The notes: a model not told the origin generated them from the sequence alone. Positions 26,509 to 37,726 are shown, counted from the first letter of the stretch. The stretch is DNA of 64,000 nucleotides from Siminovitchia terrae (GCF_003605405.2 NZ_QYTW02000013.1:62001-126000), one strand, 5' to 3'. A program made the numbers and translations.

Positions 26509-27708
26509 ATGGTGCAGCCTGATCAAAAAAGAAAATTGTTTATTTTGATGATCAACATGTTTATTGCTATTGGGAGTTTCGGGATCATCATTCCGATTCT
26601 GCCTGCCTATTTAGTGTCCATCGGCCAGGGCGGAACGGCTGCCGGTTTGATGATTGCGATTTTTGCAGGCGCGCAATTTATCATGTCCCCGATTGCCGGT
26701 AAATGGACGGACCAATACGGAAGGAGAAAGATGATCATTTATGGATTGAGCGGATTGGCACTTTCCATGTTCATCTTTTATTTTTCCAATTCAGTTGGCA
26801 TTTTGTACCTTTCGCGCGTTATCGGAGGAATTGGTGCTGCCCTGTTGATTCCGGCTATATTTGCTTATGTAGCTGATATCACCACTATCGAGCAGCGTGC
26901 AAAAGGAAATAGTTATATTTCTGCTGCGATGTCACTCGGGATTGTGGTTGGTCCTGGTGTCGGAGGCTTTTTAGCAGACTACGGGCTGAAAATGCCACTT
27001 CTTGTATCAGCGATTGTGGGAGTGGTAGCTACTGTTTTTTCTATTATTGTCCTCAAAGAGAGTAAAGAGGTAAGTGTTCAGGGCGAAAGTAACGTGGCGG
27101 ATCCCATGGTAAAAAAACTTGTGCAGTCAGTTCACAAGCCCTATTTTATTCCGCTCATCATCGTACTGGTTATGAGCTTCGGTCTGATGGCTTACGAATC
27201 GATTATCGGTCTTTATCTCGATAATGCCTTTAAAGCCACGCCACAGAAAATAGCGTTCATGGTAACTGTCTCGGGTATTATCAGTGTCATCGTCCAGCTT
27301 TTTGTGGTCAATCGCCTTGTTTCCCTTTTGGGCGAGGGTAAAGTGATGAATATCTTCTTGGCGGTTTCAGCTGTCGGATTTTTATTTTCAATCTTTGCAT
27401 CAAGCTATGTTTTCTTTTTCGTTGTTACACTGATCATTTTCATGGCAACGTCCATTTTAAGGCCTGTCCTGAATACGCTGATTTCGAAATTAGCTGGGAA
27501 TGAGCAAGGCTTCGCGATGGGAATGAACAATGCCTATATGAGTATCGGGAATGTCCTCGGACCGCTCATTGCAGGGATGATTTTTGATATCCATATGATC
27601 TATCCGTTTTTACTCGGTTTAATTGTCCTTGGTGTGACATTGCTTGTCTCGGCGATATGGCAAAGAAGATTAAAATTGTCGAAAAAAGCAGCTCCAGCAT
27701 TAAAATAG
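26509..27708 (+). CDS. MFS drug/H+ antiporter, Bmr/NorA type (DHA1)
   Basis: A 399-residue, 12-segment exporter. MFS motif A is GKWTDQYGRRK (loop 2-3), and the antiporter motif C region GIVVGPGVGGFLADYG is present, placing it with Bmr, Blt, NorA and TetA-like proton antiporters. AGAGGGG precedes the ATG. Monocistronic, with its own promoter and terminator. Substrates cannot be predicted. Confidence 0.85.
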   Translation: MVQPDQKRKLFILMINMFIAIGSFGIIIPILPAYLVSIGQGGTAAGLMIAIFAGAQFIMSPIAGKWTDQYGRRKMIIYGLSGLALSMFIFYFSNSVGILYLSRVIGGIGAALLIPAIFAYVADITTIEQRAKGNSYISAAMSLGIVVGPGVGGFLADYGLKMPLLVSAIVGVVATVFSIIVLKESKEVSVQGESNVADPMVKKLVQSVHKPYFIPLIIVLVMSFGLMAYESIIGLYLDNAFKATPQKIAFMVTVSGIISVIVQLFVVNRLVSLLGEGKVMNIFLAVSAVGFLFSIFASSYVFFFVVTLIIFMATSILRPVLNTLISKLAGNEQGFAMGMNNAYMSIGNVLGPLIAGMIFDIHMIYPFLLGLIVLGVTLLVSAIWQRRLKLSKKAAPALK

Positions 27709-27714
27709 ACTTTC

Positions 27715-27763
27715 AAGCTGAATCGGCAGAGATTAAGATTCTCTAGTCGATTCAGCTTTTTTT
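27715..27763 (+). terminator. Terminator after the MFS gene
   Basis: AAGCTGAATCG paired with CGATTCAGCTT, a loop of about 22 bases, then TTTTTT. Confidence 0.85.
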
Positions 27764-28013
27764 ATAAGTTGTCTCCTTTTTGACTCAAAGCTTAAAAAAG
27801 AGCATTTGTGCGATACAGTCTTTTAGCTTTATTGTTTGACTCCCCTTCTTCACTAATATCCCCTGCTCTTTTTCTGCCTTTTTCATCCCAGATAACAAGT
27901 GATGTTTTTTACCATTCGTTCCTTATGGCTACCTATTATTAAAAATCCCCTGAAATATATGATTTTTTTATAATAAGTTATTGAAAAAATAGGTAGGGAA
28001 GTGAGAAATAACA

Positions 28014-28142
28014 ATGCAGTATCTTGTCGATGATTATTCTAGGCCATTCAGATCTCTCACTAAGAACTTGAACTTGTCTATACATACAAATTATAATAAG
28101 CATATTATAATTTTCCAAGAAAAGGTAGGGGGACTAAAATGA
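28014..28142 (+). CDS. Candidate 42-residue ORF coupled to the Mur ligase-CapA gene
   Basis: ATG at 28014, stop TGA overlapping the next gene's ATG (ATGA). The product is polar, without a transmembrane helix or signal peptide; it begins MQYLVDDYSRPF. A weak AGGGAAGTGAG lies before it. It might be a leader that couples translation, or a partner peptide. Not recognised; coding status unproven. Confidence 0.35.
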   Translation: MQYLVDDYSRPFRSLTKNLNLSIHTNYNKHIIIFQEKVGGLK

Positions 28143-31100
28143 ATTACTATGACTTACACAGCATAGAAAGCGCCATTCCCGGGTACTGGTATCGAACTCC
28201 TGAAAAAGGATGGTTTGTTAATACCGTTACAATTTCAGAAGGACAAGTAAATGTAGAGAAGAATAAAAATATATTGTTCATTGCTATAGATTCTGAAACT
28301 TGGCACAAAGGGTCTAAAAACACCTCTATTTATGCAGGTTGGGAAGATACTCATCTTACTGTTAAACGTTTTGCAAAAAATATACAAGGCATTATTGTTC
28401 AACGCCACATACCTGAATTAGATGAAAGCATTCCTCAATATATTACTCCAAATTCTTATGATGCAATAAAGTTACTAGCAAACTATTCCTTTCAAAGATT
28501 TAAAGGACAAATGATTGCGGTTACAGGAACTGCTGGCAAATCTACATCGAAGAACCTCTTGGAGTTTCTACTTTCTAAAAATGCAGAAGTGATAGCGACG
28601 AGAGGAAATCATAATACAAGAACAGGTGTACCATTGACGATTTCATGTGCCATCACTCAACCAGATTATTTAGTTGTGGAAAGCGCAATTTCGGGGCTTT
28701 GGACAATTCCGAACGGTATTATGAAAGATTATCCCCCATCAATTGCTATGATTACATCTATTGACGGCGGGCAAAATAAGAATGCTTTTGAAACAGCAGT
28801 GATTAAATCAAAAATTGCAGAAGGCATGAATCATCAGGGAACAGTCATCTTAAACCGTGATATGAATGAATATGAAACAGTATACGAACAAGTAGAAAAA
28901 TATAATTCTAATATTATTACATATGGATTTCATGCAGATGCAGACAGTTCAATCATTGACTACCAAGAATTAAAAGTTGGTTCCTTTGTTACGGCATCCA
29001 TTTTAGGGGAAATAGTCACATTTAAAACAAATTTAAATGGTGAAGGCATGATCCAAAACATTGTTGGAGTTTTAACTGTCACCAAAACCATGAATATCCC
29101 CTTATCTTTAGTTATAGATTTTATCGTTGAATATAGTCCTGGTAAAGGTGTACATAGTTTTGAGCAACATCAAAAGTATGATAAAGCAAATTTCACAATT
29201 TTGGATGATGGCTGGAATGCTACTGGTATTGCCATGATTGAAGCTATTAAACTCTTTAGTAGAAAAGCAAAGTATTATAAAGGGAAGAAAATTGCGATAC
29301 TTGGGAGAATAGAAAATCTTGGTTCAGAAGAAGCTGTGCGCCAACACGAAGCTTTAGTCCAGCCTTTAATAGACTCCAATATTGATCTTGTTTTTGCACA
29401 TGGTCCAGAAATGAAACATGCATTGAGACTATTGCCTGAACCACTGATAGGTGGATATTTTGAAAAAAGTAAGGAACTAGCACAACATGTTTCAAATATC
29501 ATTGAAGATGACGATTTTATCCTGATAAAAGGTTCACCTCGCTCAAGTGATTTTAAATTTGTAAAAAAACATTTATTGAATTTTTCCGGCGTAGATAGAA
29601 CAAGTAAATGGTATTCCCACCACCACCCGTTTGCAACAGGAGGCGGAGCAGCTACGTTTGATCTTTCCACTCATTGCAAAGTAGGCTCTGCTGGAAATCA
29701 GCAGGTCATACAGAATCAGGGATTGGGAGGTGTACTGTTACTTAACTATGTATTGGATAATATTTTTTCAGCAAAATTGAAGCTATCTGACCGGTACTTG
29801 CCAGGTAAGCAGGAAATCAAAGAAAATCAAGCACTAAACGCAATAAAGCTTGTGAAGGATCAAGAGGTCAGCCTGGACAACCTGCTTTCTGCCGCTGTCG
29901 TTAATCACTCCCCAAATGCGTTATTAATGATAGCAAATCAAGTGGTAGGCTCCAATAGGAAGACGATGTTAATGCTGGAAGAAATCGCAAAAGAGATTGG
30001 ACTAAACGACAAAGCGATTTTAAATATTACAGGTCGAAGAATTAGCAATAAACAACAGAAAATAACACTAGATGATTTACATACTGTAGGGAAATTACTA
30101 TTTAATAAATATCCTTTTATCCTTGACTTGATTTCACAAAAGGTATTTACCTTCAAGGAAGACACATACAAAGTAAATTCAAATCTATATCATTATGGTT
30201 TGATTACTCATGGGTTGTTTTTTGGTTATTTAGACTCTTTAGCTATAGTGCTCTCTCAATTTGATGGTCATAAATATATCACCGTAGTGGCAGGGGCAAA
30301 CGATACTTTCCATCGAGATCAACTCATCATCGATTCTCTTCATTCAATAAATCAAGCAAAACTTAACGATCAATTGATGATTCATGAAGAAAATGTAACG
30401 GATACATATACCATAAATATCTTGGGAGATACTTATTTTGGAGAATTTTATTCCGATAAAAGGAAGAGAAACAATCGTACAGACGCTCTAACTACGAAAG
30501 GAAGATCATATTCTTTTGATAAATTAAGACCGTTTATTTCCACCGGTGATTTTAATATATTTAATTTTGAAGCAGCGTTATCTCATCATAAAGATCATTA
30601 CTTGAAGAAAAGAAAACCATTTGTTTTATACAGTGACCCGCAGAACACAGTTGAGCCATTGAAAGAGGAAGGGTTTCATTTAGCTACATTAGCAAATAAT
30701 CATCTAATGGACTGTGGAGTCGAAGGTTTAGAGCAGACTATTCGCACATTTGAGCAAGCAAAAATAGATGTTATTGGAGCAGGATTTAATCAAACGGATG
30801 CTGAAAAACCAATTATTAAAGTTATAAATAAAACTCGTATTGCTATTTTCAATGCTTATTGGTACAGAAATCCAATGTATCGTGAGTTTGATTTTTATGC
30901 AATTGGAGATCAGCCTGGTGTAGCCTGCTTAAGTGGGCATATATTAGAGCAAGTTAAAAAAGAAAAATCAGCCTATCCAAATGGAAAGGTTTTGGTGATT
31001 GCACATTGGGGCGTCGATTTTAAAACTGTACATCCCAAGCAAAGAGAGTATGCACATTCCTTAGTAAATGCTGGAGCAGATATCATTATCGGACATGGTG

Positions 31101-31426
31101 CACATATGATTCAAGAAATCGAACAAATAGATTCAAGTATCATTGCGTATAGTATTGGAAATGGTGTTTTTAATAGTGATGGAGAATATGGCCGTAGATT
31201 TGTTGCGCCTTATAGTATGATTGCACAAATACAGTTAGATCAAAGTGAAATGGAATTACGCCTTTACCCCATTTACTCCAATAATTTAGAAACATTTTGG
31301 CAGCCGCGATTTGTCACAGAAAGTGAATTTCAACATTGTACATATATGTTAAAATCTTTCGGCACAACCGATTTGATTCCAGCAAAAGATCTGGATCATT
31401 ATTATTACTCTTTTACTATTCTTTAA
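28139..31426 (+). CDS. Trimodular Mur ligase / S11 peptidase-like / CapA fusion
   Basis: 1095 residues. About 1-480: Mur-ligase-like ATP-dependent amide ligase with P-loop GTAGKST (130-136) and the C-terminal ligase domain starting near 335. About 495-740: D-Ala-D-Ala carboxypeptidase (S11)-like region; the SxN motif SPN (591-593) remains, but no SxxK serine/lysine pair is visible and the KTG site reads ITHG, so it is probably catalytically dead. About 757-1095: CapA (PGA_cap) calcineurin-like domain with GDTYFGE (763-769), NFEAAL, ANNHLMDCG (852-860), AHWGVD and GHGAH. AGGGGGAC precedes the ATG. No signal peptide. It resembles ligase plus CapA pairs used for poly-gamma-glutamate, merged in one chain. 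The sequence is more AT-rich than its neighbours, suggesting transfer. Confidence 0.75.
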   Translation: MNYYDLHSIESAIPGYWYRTPEKGWFVNTVTISEGQVNVEKNKNILFIAIDSETWHKGSKNTSIYAGWEDTHLTVKRFAKNIQGIIVQRHIPELDESIPQYITPNSYDAIKLLANYSFQRFKGQMIAVTGTAGKSTSKNLLEFLLSKNAEVIATRGNHNTRTGVPLTISCAITQPDYLVVESAISGLWTIPNGIMKDYPPSIAMITSIDGGQNKNAFETAVIKSKIAEGMNHQGTVILNRDMNEYETVYEQVEKYNSNIITYGFHADADSSIIDYQELKVGSFVTASILGEIVTFKTNLNGEGMIQNIVGVLTVTKTMNIPLSLVIDFIVEYSPGKGVHSFEQHQKYDKANFTILDDGWNATGIAMIEAIKLFSRKAKYYKGKKIAILGRIENLGSEEAVRQHEALVQPLIDSNIDLVFAHGPEMKHALRLLPEPLIGGYFEKSKELAQHVSNIIEDDDFILIKGSPRSSDFKFVKKHLLNFSGVDRTSKWYSHHHPFATGGGAATFDLSTHCKVGSAGNQQVIQNQGLGGVLLLNYVLDNIFSAKLKLSDRYLPGKQEIKENQALNAIKLVKDQEVSLDNLLSAAVVNHSPNALLMIANQVVGSNRKTMLMLEEIAKEIGLNDKAILNITGRRISNKQQKITLDDLHTVGKLLFNKYPFILDLISQKVFTFKEDTYKVNSNLYHYGLITHGLFFGYLDSLAIVLSQFDGHKYITVVAGANDTFHRDQLIIDSLHSINQAKLNDQLMIHEENVTDTYTINILGDTYFGEFYSDKRKRNNRTDALTTKGRSYSFDKLRPFISTGDFNIFNFEAALSHHKDHYLKKRKPFVLYSDPQNTVEPLKEEGFHLATLANNHLMDCGVEGLEQTIRTFEQAKIDVIGAGFNQTDAEKPIIKVINKTRIAIFNAYWYRNPMYREFDFYAIGDQPGVACLSGHILEQVKKEKSAYPNGKVLVIAHWGVDFKTVHPKQREYAHSLVNAGADIIIGHGAHMIQEIEQIDSSIIAYSIGNGVFNSDGEYGRRFVAPYSMIAQIQLDQSEMELRLYPIYSNNLETFWQPRFVTESEFQHCTYMLKSFGTTDLIPAKDLDHYYYSFTIL

Positions 31427-31514
31427 AAAGAGTTCTTGATGCAGCGTCGGACTTGGTCATATTCTGCGCTGATCACGATAGCAACCGTACACTGTTTCTT
31501 AATCTTTCAACACA

Positions 31515-31563
31515 AGCTCAGGCACAGGAAATACATAACGTTTTCCTGTGCCTGAGCTGTTTT
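31515..31563 (+). terminator. Strong terminator after the fusion gene
   Basis: A perfect 17-bp stem, AGCTCAGGCACAGGAAA with its complement, then GTTTTAG. It may also stop the convergent unit. Confidence 0.85.
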
Positions 31564-31584
31564 AGAATTAATCTTAACTTGCCT

Positions 31585-31752
31585 CTAATAGTATAAGGCA
31601 TTCACTTTGCCGCACTTTTTGCAGGTTTCGTAATACTCATTCCCATCATATTGATGATGACAGGATTGCTGGATCTTTTTTACCCGGATATTCAGATTTT
31701 TGATGCGCAGTTCCAACTGTTGGATTTCTTCTTTCATTTTTTGTACGCTCAT
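31585..31752 (-). CDS. Small coiled-coil and Cys-rich protein (55 residues)
   Basis: Begins MSVQKMKEEIQQLELRIK, an amphipathic heptad-like helix, followed by a CHH...C..C arrangement (CHHQYDG and TCKKCGK) that could bind zinc. The second of two adjacent ATGs has GGAGGT five bases upstream. It lies 18 bases after the thiC stop and so is likely co-transcribed. Too short for many gene finders; family unknown to me. Confidence 0.65.
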   Translation of the reverse strand: MSVQKMKEEIQQLELRIKNLNIRVKKIQQSCHHQYDGNEYYETCKKCGKVNALYY

Positions 31753-31770
31753 CATGCACCTCCGAGAGAA

Positions 31771-33570
<1,800 letters not shown>

Positions 33571-33624
33571 TCATTTTTTGGTTAAAGGACGAGATCTGAT
33601 TGGCAGGATTCCGTGCAGACAATA

Positions 33625-33663
33625 CAAAAAAGCCGGGACCATAAAAAAATGGCTGGACCCGGC
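33625..33663 (-). terminator. Riboswitch-controlled terminator before thiC
   Basis: Read leftward: GCCGGGTCCAGCCAT, T-rich loop, ATGGTCCCGGC, then TTTTTT. It lies between the TPP aptamer and the thiC start. Confidence 0.85.
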
Positions 33664-33702
33664 CTAAAATGTATAGACTTCAATTAAGATGCACTACTCA
33701 TT

Positions 33703-33798
33703 AACTTCCCTACGCTGGCATTAACCAGATCAGGTCCAAAGGGTCAGGAAACTTCATCGCGTTTCTTCTCTCAGCCCAGCTCTTTGGGCACCCCCAGT
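33703..33798 (-). ncRNA. TPP riboswitch (THI element)
   Basis: Contains the conserved blocks GGGGTGCCC, GCTGAGA, ACCCTTTGGACCTGATCTGG and GCCAGCGTAGGGAA in order, read leftward. It senses thiamine pyrophosphate and controls thiC through the terminator at 33625-33663. Confidence 0.95.
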
Positions 33799-33820
33799 TA
33801 TTGCTATTCGATTTGTCTCC

Positions 33821-33849
33821 ACTATATTAGACTCTTCATGAAAATTCAA
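33821..33849 (-). promoter_or_regulatory. Sigma-A promoter of thiC
   Basis: TTGAAT, 17 bases, TATAGT read leftward, 22 bases before the riboswitch. Confidence 0.65.
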
Positions 33850-33903
33850 GGGCGAATTTCAAAAATAAGCCTTTATTCACAGAAAGAAACATCAGCCTTC
33901 CTA

Positions 33904-34098
33904 ATCAAATGCGCCTTGGCGTATTTGCGCCCAGATTTTATCGAGCTTCGCTCGATAAATTTCCTTTGAAAATATGAGGCATCCGCCAGAGGCTTTAACT
34001 TTATTCAGCGGGGGTTTGACCCCCCACTGAATGGAATACCAATAGGCATTCATCTCACCACTTATAGAAGTGGGAGACTTCTGCTGAATGAAGTTAAA
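33904..34098 (-). repeat. Structured dispersed repeat, copy 5
   Basis: Full-length copy whose TTTAA head supplies the TAA stop of the TSUP permease gene. Its loop is TTC (GAGCTTCGCTC), one of the loop variants with arms preserved. Followed by the thiC promoter and leader on the same strand. Confidence 0.9.
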
Positions 34099-34870
34099 TG
34101 ATATCTACCCAAATTTTAACAGCCGTTGCCAATATCAATACAGCCAATATGACTTGTAAAATTTTGGTGTTCATTTTTTTACCTGTCATTGCACCAAGGG
34201 GAGAAGCAATCAGGCTGGCAATAATCATGATCAATGCCGGAACATAGTCCACTTGCCCTGTAGTAATCTTCCCTACCGTTGTTCCAATGGATGAAATGAA
34301 AGTAATGGCCAAAGATGAGGCGATTGTCATGCGGGTTGGAATTTTTAATACGACAAGCATGATAGGCACTAATAAAAATGCACCGGCCGCCCCGACTATC
34401 CCGGCACCCAAACCGACAACGAAAGCAAGGAGGGCTGCAAGCCATTTATTAAATTTCACCTGCTCAAACGGGATATGATCAATTCCCTTTTTCGGAACAA
34501 ACATCATCACCGCAGCTATCAATGCCAGAATCCCATAAATTAGGTTAATGCCTCCCTCTGACATAAGTTTGGAGCCAAATCCCCCTATAAAACTTCCGAT
34601 TAAAATGCTGCTTCCCATATATCCAATCAATGTTTTATTCAAATAGCCGCCTTTTCTGTAGGCCCAAACTCCACCAATCGTCGCAAAGAATACCTGGACG
34701 GCGCTGATTCCGGATACTTCATGTGCGCTAAATGCTGCTAAACCGAACAGCGGTGGGATATATAAAAGCATCGGGTATTTAATAATGGAGCCGCCAATCC
34801 CAAGCATGCCCGAAATATAAGAGCCGATAAAACCTATTAAAAAAATGACGAGGATAAATGTAAAATCCAT
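34094..34870 (-). CDS. TSUP (TauE/SafE) sulfite/sulfonate exporter
   Basis: A 258-residue membrane protein with seven to eight helices. The duplicated TSUP motifs are [15 protein letters not shown] near residue 21 and [19 protein letters not shown] near 153. It probably exports sulfite or another sulfur anion made by the neighbouring persulfide enzymes, like B. subtilis YrkJ. AAGGAGG precedes the ATG. The TAA stop is the first codon of repeat copy 5, so the native C-terminus may be altered by a residue or more. Confidence 0.85.
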   Translation of the reverse strand: MDFTFILVIFLIGFIGSYISGMLGIGGSIIKYPMLLYIPPLFGLAAFSAHEVSGISAVQVFFATIGGVWAYRKGGYLNKTLIGYMGSSILIGSFIGGFGSKLMSEGGINLIYGILALIAAVMMFVPKKGIDHIPFEQVKFNKWLAALLAFVVGLGAGIVGAAGAFLLVPIMLVVLKIPTRMTIASSLAITFISSIGTTVGKITTGQVDYVPALIMIIASLIASPLGAMTGKKMNTKILQVILAVLILATAVKIWVDII

Positions 34871-34909
34871 CGCTTAACCTCCTTAAACAATGTGGAAGCG
34901 TCGGATATA

Positions 34910-35075
34910 AGAAAAGCGCAAGCGCCTTGGTCAGCGCGGGCAAACAAGACGATTCCCGAGGAGGCGGTTGTTCAGCCTCCACAGGGAAGCGGCTTGATGG
35001 GCTAGGCGCTGGCCGCCGCCACATCCTGTGGCTTCGGTGGTACTAGTATTTCCTGTACGTCGCACTAGACAGATA
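34910..35075. repeat. Second type of dispersed Bacillaceae repeat
   Basis: GC-rich, palindrome-rich block beginning AGAAAAGCGCAAGCGCC and continuing through GGCTAGGCGCTGG. I recall similar blocks scattered in many Bacillaceae genomes. One copy here, in the gap between the TusA and TSUP genes. Its ends are approximate. Confidence 0.55.
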
Positions 35076-35129
35076 AAATCTTAATTCGAACAAAATATTT
35101 CATCTAATTTTTTACTTTCTTACTCTTGG

Positions 35130-35158
35130 AAAAAGGGGAACCCTTACGTCCCCCTTTA
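35130..35158 (-). terminator. Terminator after the TusA gene
   Basis: AAAGGGG, loop, CCCCTTTTT read leftward, a few bases past the stop. Confidence 0.75.
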
Positions 35159-35161
35159 TGA

Positions 35162-35389
35162 TCAGGCTTTTTTAATCCAAAATTTGAAAACACCGTTTTC
35201 TTCGTCTATTTTCAACAGTTCATGTCCGCCTGATTTAGTCCATGCTGTCAAATCGCTTTTAGACCCTTTATCAGTTGCATGTACTTCCAATATTTGTCCA
35301 GACTCCATTTCATTGATCACTTTTTTCACTCTTACGATCGGCATTGGACATGCCAATCCTTTCGCATCTAAAAACTTTACAGCTTCCAT
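35162..35389 (-). CDS. TusA/YedF-type sulfur carrier (YrkI-like)
   Basis: A 75-residue TusA-fold protein with the persulfide-bearing Cys14 in LACPMP and DKGSKSDL further on. It relays sulfane sulfur from rhodaneses to acceptors. Nineteen bases after the dioxygenase gene; AGGAGG upstream. Same order as yrkH-yrkI in B. subtilis. Confidence 0.88.
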   Translation of the reverse strand: MEAVKFLDAKGLACPMPIVRVKKVINEMESGQILEVHATDKGSKSDLTAWTKSGGHELLKIDEENGVFKFWIKKA

Positions 35390-35408
35390 TTCATATTCCT
35401 CCTATTTT

Positions 35409-36536
35409 TTATCTTACCGCGCAGCGGTTCGGACCAATTTCCATTTCACGTTGCTTTTCCAAATCAGGATTTATTTTTCCCATGTTTGTTTCTCGTATTT
35501 CCTGATAAGCGTTTGGCTGGGGAGGCAGATTTTCAGTTACTAATCTTCTAAACTCTTCATCACTATCAATATTCAAGCCATGATTGTTTTCAAAAAGAGT
35601 TCCCAACTTTTCAGAAACGCTCCCGTCTTCATTTAATTCATCTATAATCATGAAATGGGCCGGCAGAACAAGAAGTTCTTCGGATAGCTCTTTATAACGG
35701 GAATATAATGTCTCCCGCAAGTCACCCACCCAATCTTGTGCCAATCCAGCAAGATCCGGTCTTCCAATCGAATCAACAAACAAGATATCTCCTGTCAATA
35801 AATATTTTCCATCTACAATAAATGATGTAGATCCAATTGTATGCCCCGGTGAGTAGAGCGCATGAATATCAATCGCTGTATTGCCGATTGTAATCACATC
35901 TCCGTCTTCAAGAGGTTCATAAACATAAGTGACCTCCGCTGCATCCTTTGGAGGAAGCCAATAGGTTGCATTTGTCTGCGCGGCGATCTCTCTGCCTCCC
36001 GAAATATGGTCGGCATGAAGGTGAGTATCAAGCACATGGGTAATATTCGCATTTTTGCTTTTGGCAAACTCTGTAAAAACATCGATCATACGAGTCGCAT
36101 CAATCACTGCAGCTTCTTTCCCCGAAATGATCATGTAAGATAAACAGCCTTTTCCCATTCGGACAAACTGGTACATTTCTCCGCCGTCTTTCAAATCTCC
36201 GATTTTTACAGGCTCCAAATGTTCACTCCAGGCCTTCATGCCACCTTCCAAATATGCTACATCCAATTCTTGCTCGGCCAGCATTTCAGCCACCATTACT
36301 GACGATCCTTCCTTTGCACAAACAACGAGAACCTCTTTGCCGATAGGAATTTTTCCTAAAATGTCTTCCACACCATCAAGCAGCTCGAAATATGGAATAT
36401 TTAAGTACTCCACATTTCTCCCTTCAATTTTCCAGTCCTGAAAGTCACTTTCATTCCGAACATCCAAGATAAACAGCTCTTCATTGTTCACGATTTTTCT
36501 TGCAACATCTTTAGATGTCCAAACTGATACTGTCAT
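35409..36536 (-). CDS. Rhodanese - persulfide dioxygenase-like MBL fusion (YrkH-like)
   Basis: 375 residues. About 1-110 is a rhodanese domain with Cys in VVCAKEGSS. About 120-360 is a metallo-beta-lactamase fold with THLHADH and the later His/Asp ligands ([12 protein letters not shown]), as in ETHE1/CstB persulfide dioxygenases, which oxidise persulfide to sulfite. In Staphylococcus CstB the rhodanese follows the MBL domain; here it precedes it. ATG at 36536 chosen (GTG three bases earlier is possible). An operator-like sequence overlaps its ribosome site. Confidence 0.85.
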   Translation of the reverse strand: MTVSVWTSKDVARKIVNNEELFILDVRNESDFQDWKIEGRNVEYLNIPYFELLDGVEDILGKIPIGKEVLVVCAKEGSSVMVAEMLAEQELDVAYLEGGMKAWSEHLEPVKIGDLKDGGEMYQFVRMGKGCLSYMIISGKEAAVIDATRMIDVFTEFAKSKNANITHVLDTHLHADHISGGREIAAQTNATYWLPPKDAAEVTYVYEPLEDGDVITIGNTAIDIHALYSPGHTIGSTSFIVDGKYLLTGDILFVDSIGRPDLAGLAQDWVGDLRETLYSRYKELSEELLVLPAHFMIIDELNEDGSVSEKLGTLFENNHGLNIDSDEEFRRLVTENLPPQPNAYQEIRETNMGKINPDLEKQREMEIGPNRCAVR

Positions 36537-36541
36537 CACTT

Positions 36542-36556
36542 TACCCCCATAGGTAT
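36542..36556 (-). promoter_or_regulatory. CstR-like operator before the dioxygenase gene
   Basis: TACCTATGGGGGTA read leftward resembles the other TACCC...GGGTA boxes in this cluster. It lies on the ribosome site rather than in a visible promoter, so it may be a roadblock or chance. Confidence 0.4.
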
Positions 36557-36574
36557 ATTTTTAATTAAAAAAAT

Positions 36575-36805
36575 TTACTTTTGTATAGCCTCCATAATAC
36601 TGTTTGGATCAAAACCGATAATCCACTGGCCGTTGATTTCAGTTTGCGGCACACCCATTTGTCCAGTTGTCCTTATCAATTGCTGCATTTTTTCAGGGTG
36701 GCTTTCTACATTTACTTCTTGAAAAGCTATTTCATTTTCCTTCAAAAAGTTCTTCAACATGACGCAGTACGGACATCTCGTTGTTGTATAAACAGTCACT
36801 GGCAT
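36575..36805 (-). CDS. Glutaredoxin-like protein
   Basis: A 76-residue glutaredoxin with redox motif CPYC (Cys11, Cys14) and GVPQTEI cis-proline loop. It abuts the TusA-rhodanese gene (next base), so it is co-translated. It could reduce persulfides or disulfides formed on the sulfur carriers; that role is inferred from position. Confidence 0.88.
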   Translation of the reverse strand: MPVTVYTTTRCPYCVMLKNFLKENEIAFQEVNVESHPEKMQQLIRTTGQMGVPQTEINGQWIIGFDPNSIMEAIQK

Positions 36806-37396
36806 CTATTGCTGACCTCCTTTATGATTGACACCCTCTAATTGCCCGGTCCATTCACTCATGCCCGGGATAACATTGAACACTTTGTCAAACCCTTTTT
36901 CTTTCAGCTTTTGCGCTGCCATATCGCTCCGGTTCCCTGTACGGCACACGACGAAAATTTCCTTTTCTTTCTGCAGTTCATCTGCCCTTTCATCGAGCTC
37001 TCCTAAAGGAATGGAGATGGCTTCTGGAATATGGTTAAAGGCATATTCAGCAGCTTCTCTTACATCCAGCACAATGATACTCTCATTTGATTCGATTTTC
37101 TTTTGCAACTCATCGTTTTGAACAACATAGGGGTACTCTTTCACTTCTGTTTCCTCACTGGCGGACTTTCTGAGGAAATGCTTCAATATTTCACCGTCCT
37201 CCAAAGTGCCCAAGTATTGATGACCAACGCTTTCCGCCCAAGCCCTGATATCGGCCTTTGATCCTTTATCAGTCGCTTGAACTTCCAGGACTTTACCTGG
37301 GGCTAGCTCATTCATTTCCTTCTTTGTCTTGACGATCGGCATTGGACACGCCAACCCTTTTGCATCCAAAATGACATCGGCATTTATCTTACTCAT
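36806..37396 (-). CDS. TusA-rhodanese two-domain sulfurtransferase (YrkF/CstA-like)
   Basis: 196 residues. About 1-77 is TusA with Cys17 in LACPMP. About 95-190 is a rhodanese with catalytic loop VVCRTGNRS. It resembles B. subtilis YrkF and the first two domains of staphylococcal CstA. It takes sulfane sulfur from persulfides and passes it between the two cysteines. Eighteen bases after the single-domain rhodanese gene. Confidence 0.9.
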   Translation of the reverse strand: MSKINADVILDAKGLACPMPIVKTKKEMNELAPGKVLEVQATDKGSKADIRAWAESVGHQYLGTLEDGEILKHFLRKSASEETEVKEYPYVVQNDELQKKIESNESIIVLDVREAAEYAFNHIPEAISIPLGELDERADELQKEKEIFVVCRTGNRSDMAAQKLKEKGFDKVFNVIPGMSEWTGQLEGVNHKGGQQ

Positions 37397-37414
37397 CCTA
37401 TAGCCTCCAGTTGA

Positions 37415-37711
37415 TTATTTTATTTTTCCTTCCCAATCAAGCATACCGCCAACCATGTTCATAGCTTTGTATCCATGGCTCTCCAAAAGTTGCGTTGCCC
37501 GGCCACTTCTTCCGCCAGAACGGCAGACCATAATATATTCTTTAGATTTGTCGAGCTCACTTATTTTTAATTCAACCAATCCTAATGGAATGTGAATAGC
37601 TTCAGGAATTTTTCCCGCTGCTACTTCGTCGGCTTCGCGGACATCTATGATATTTAATTTTTCTCCTTGATCCAGTTTCTGTTCCACTTCTTTTGCACTT
37701 ATTTCCTTCAT
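37415..37711 (-). CDS. Single-domain rhodanese
   Basis: A 98-residue sulfurtransferase with active loop VCRSGGRSGRA. The frame is open upstream through repeat copy 6, but the ATG at 37711 is the start because AAGGAGGAAG lies seven bases before it, immediately after the repeat tail CATTTGAT. The longer 171-residue reading would be an artefact. Confidence 0.88.
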   Translation of the reverse strand: MKEISAKEVEQKLDQGEKLNIIDVREADEVAAGKIPEAIHIPLGLVELKISELDKSKEYIMVCRSGGRSGRATQLLESHGYKAMNMVGGMLDWEGKIK

Positions 37712-37726
37712 TTTTACTTCCTCCTT

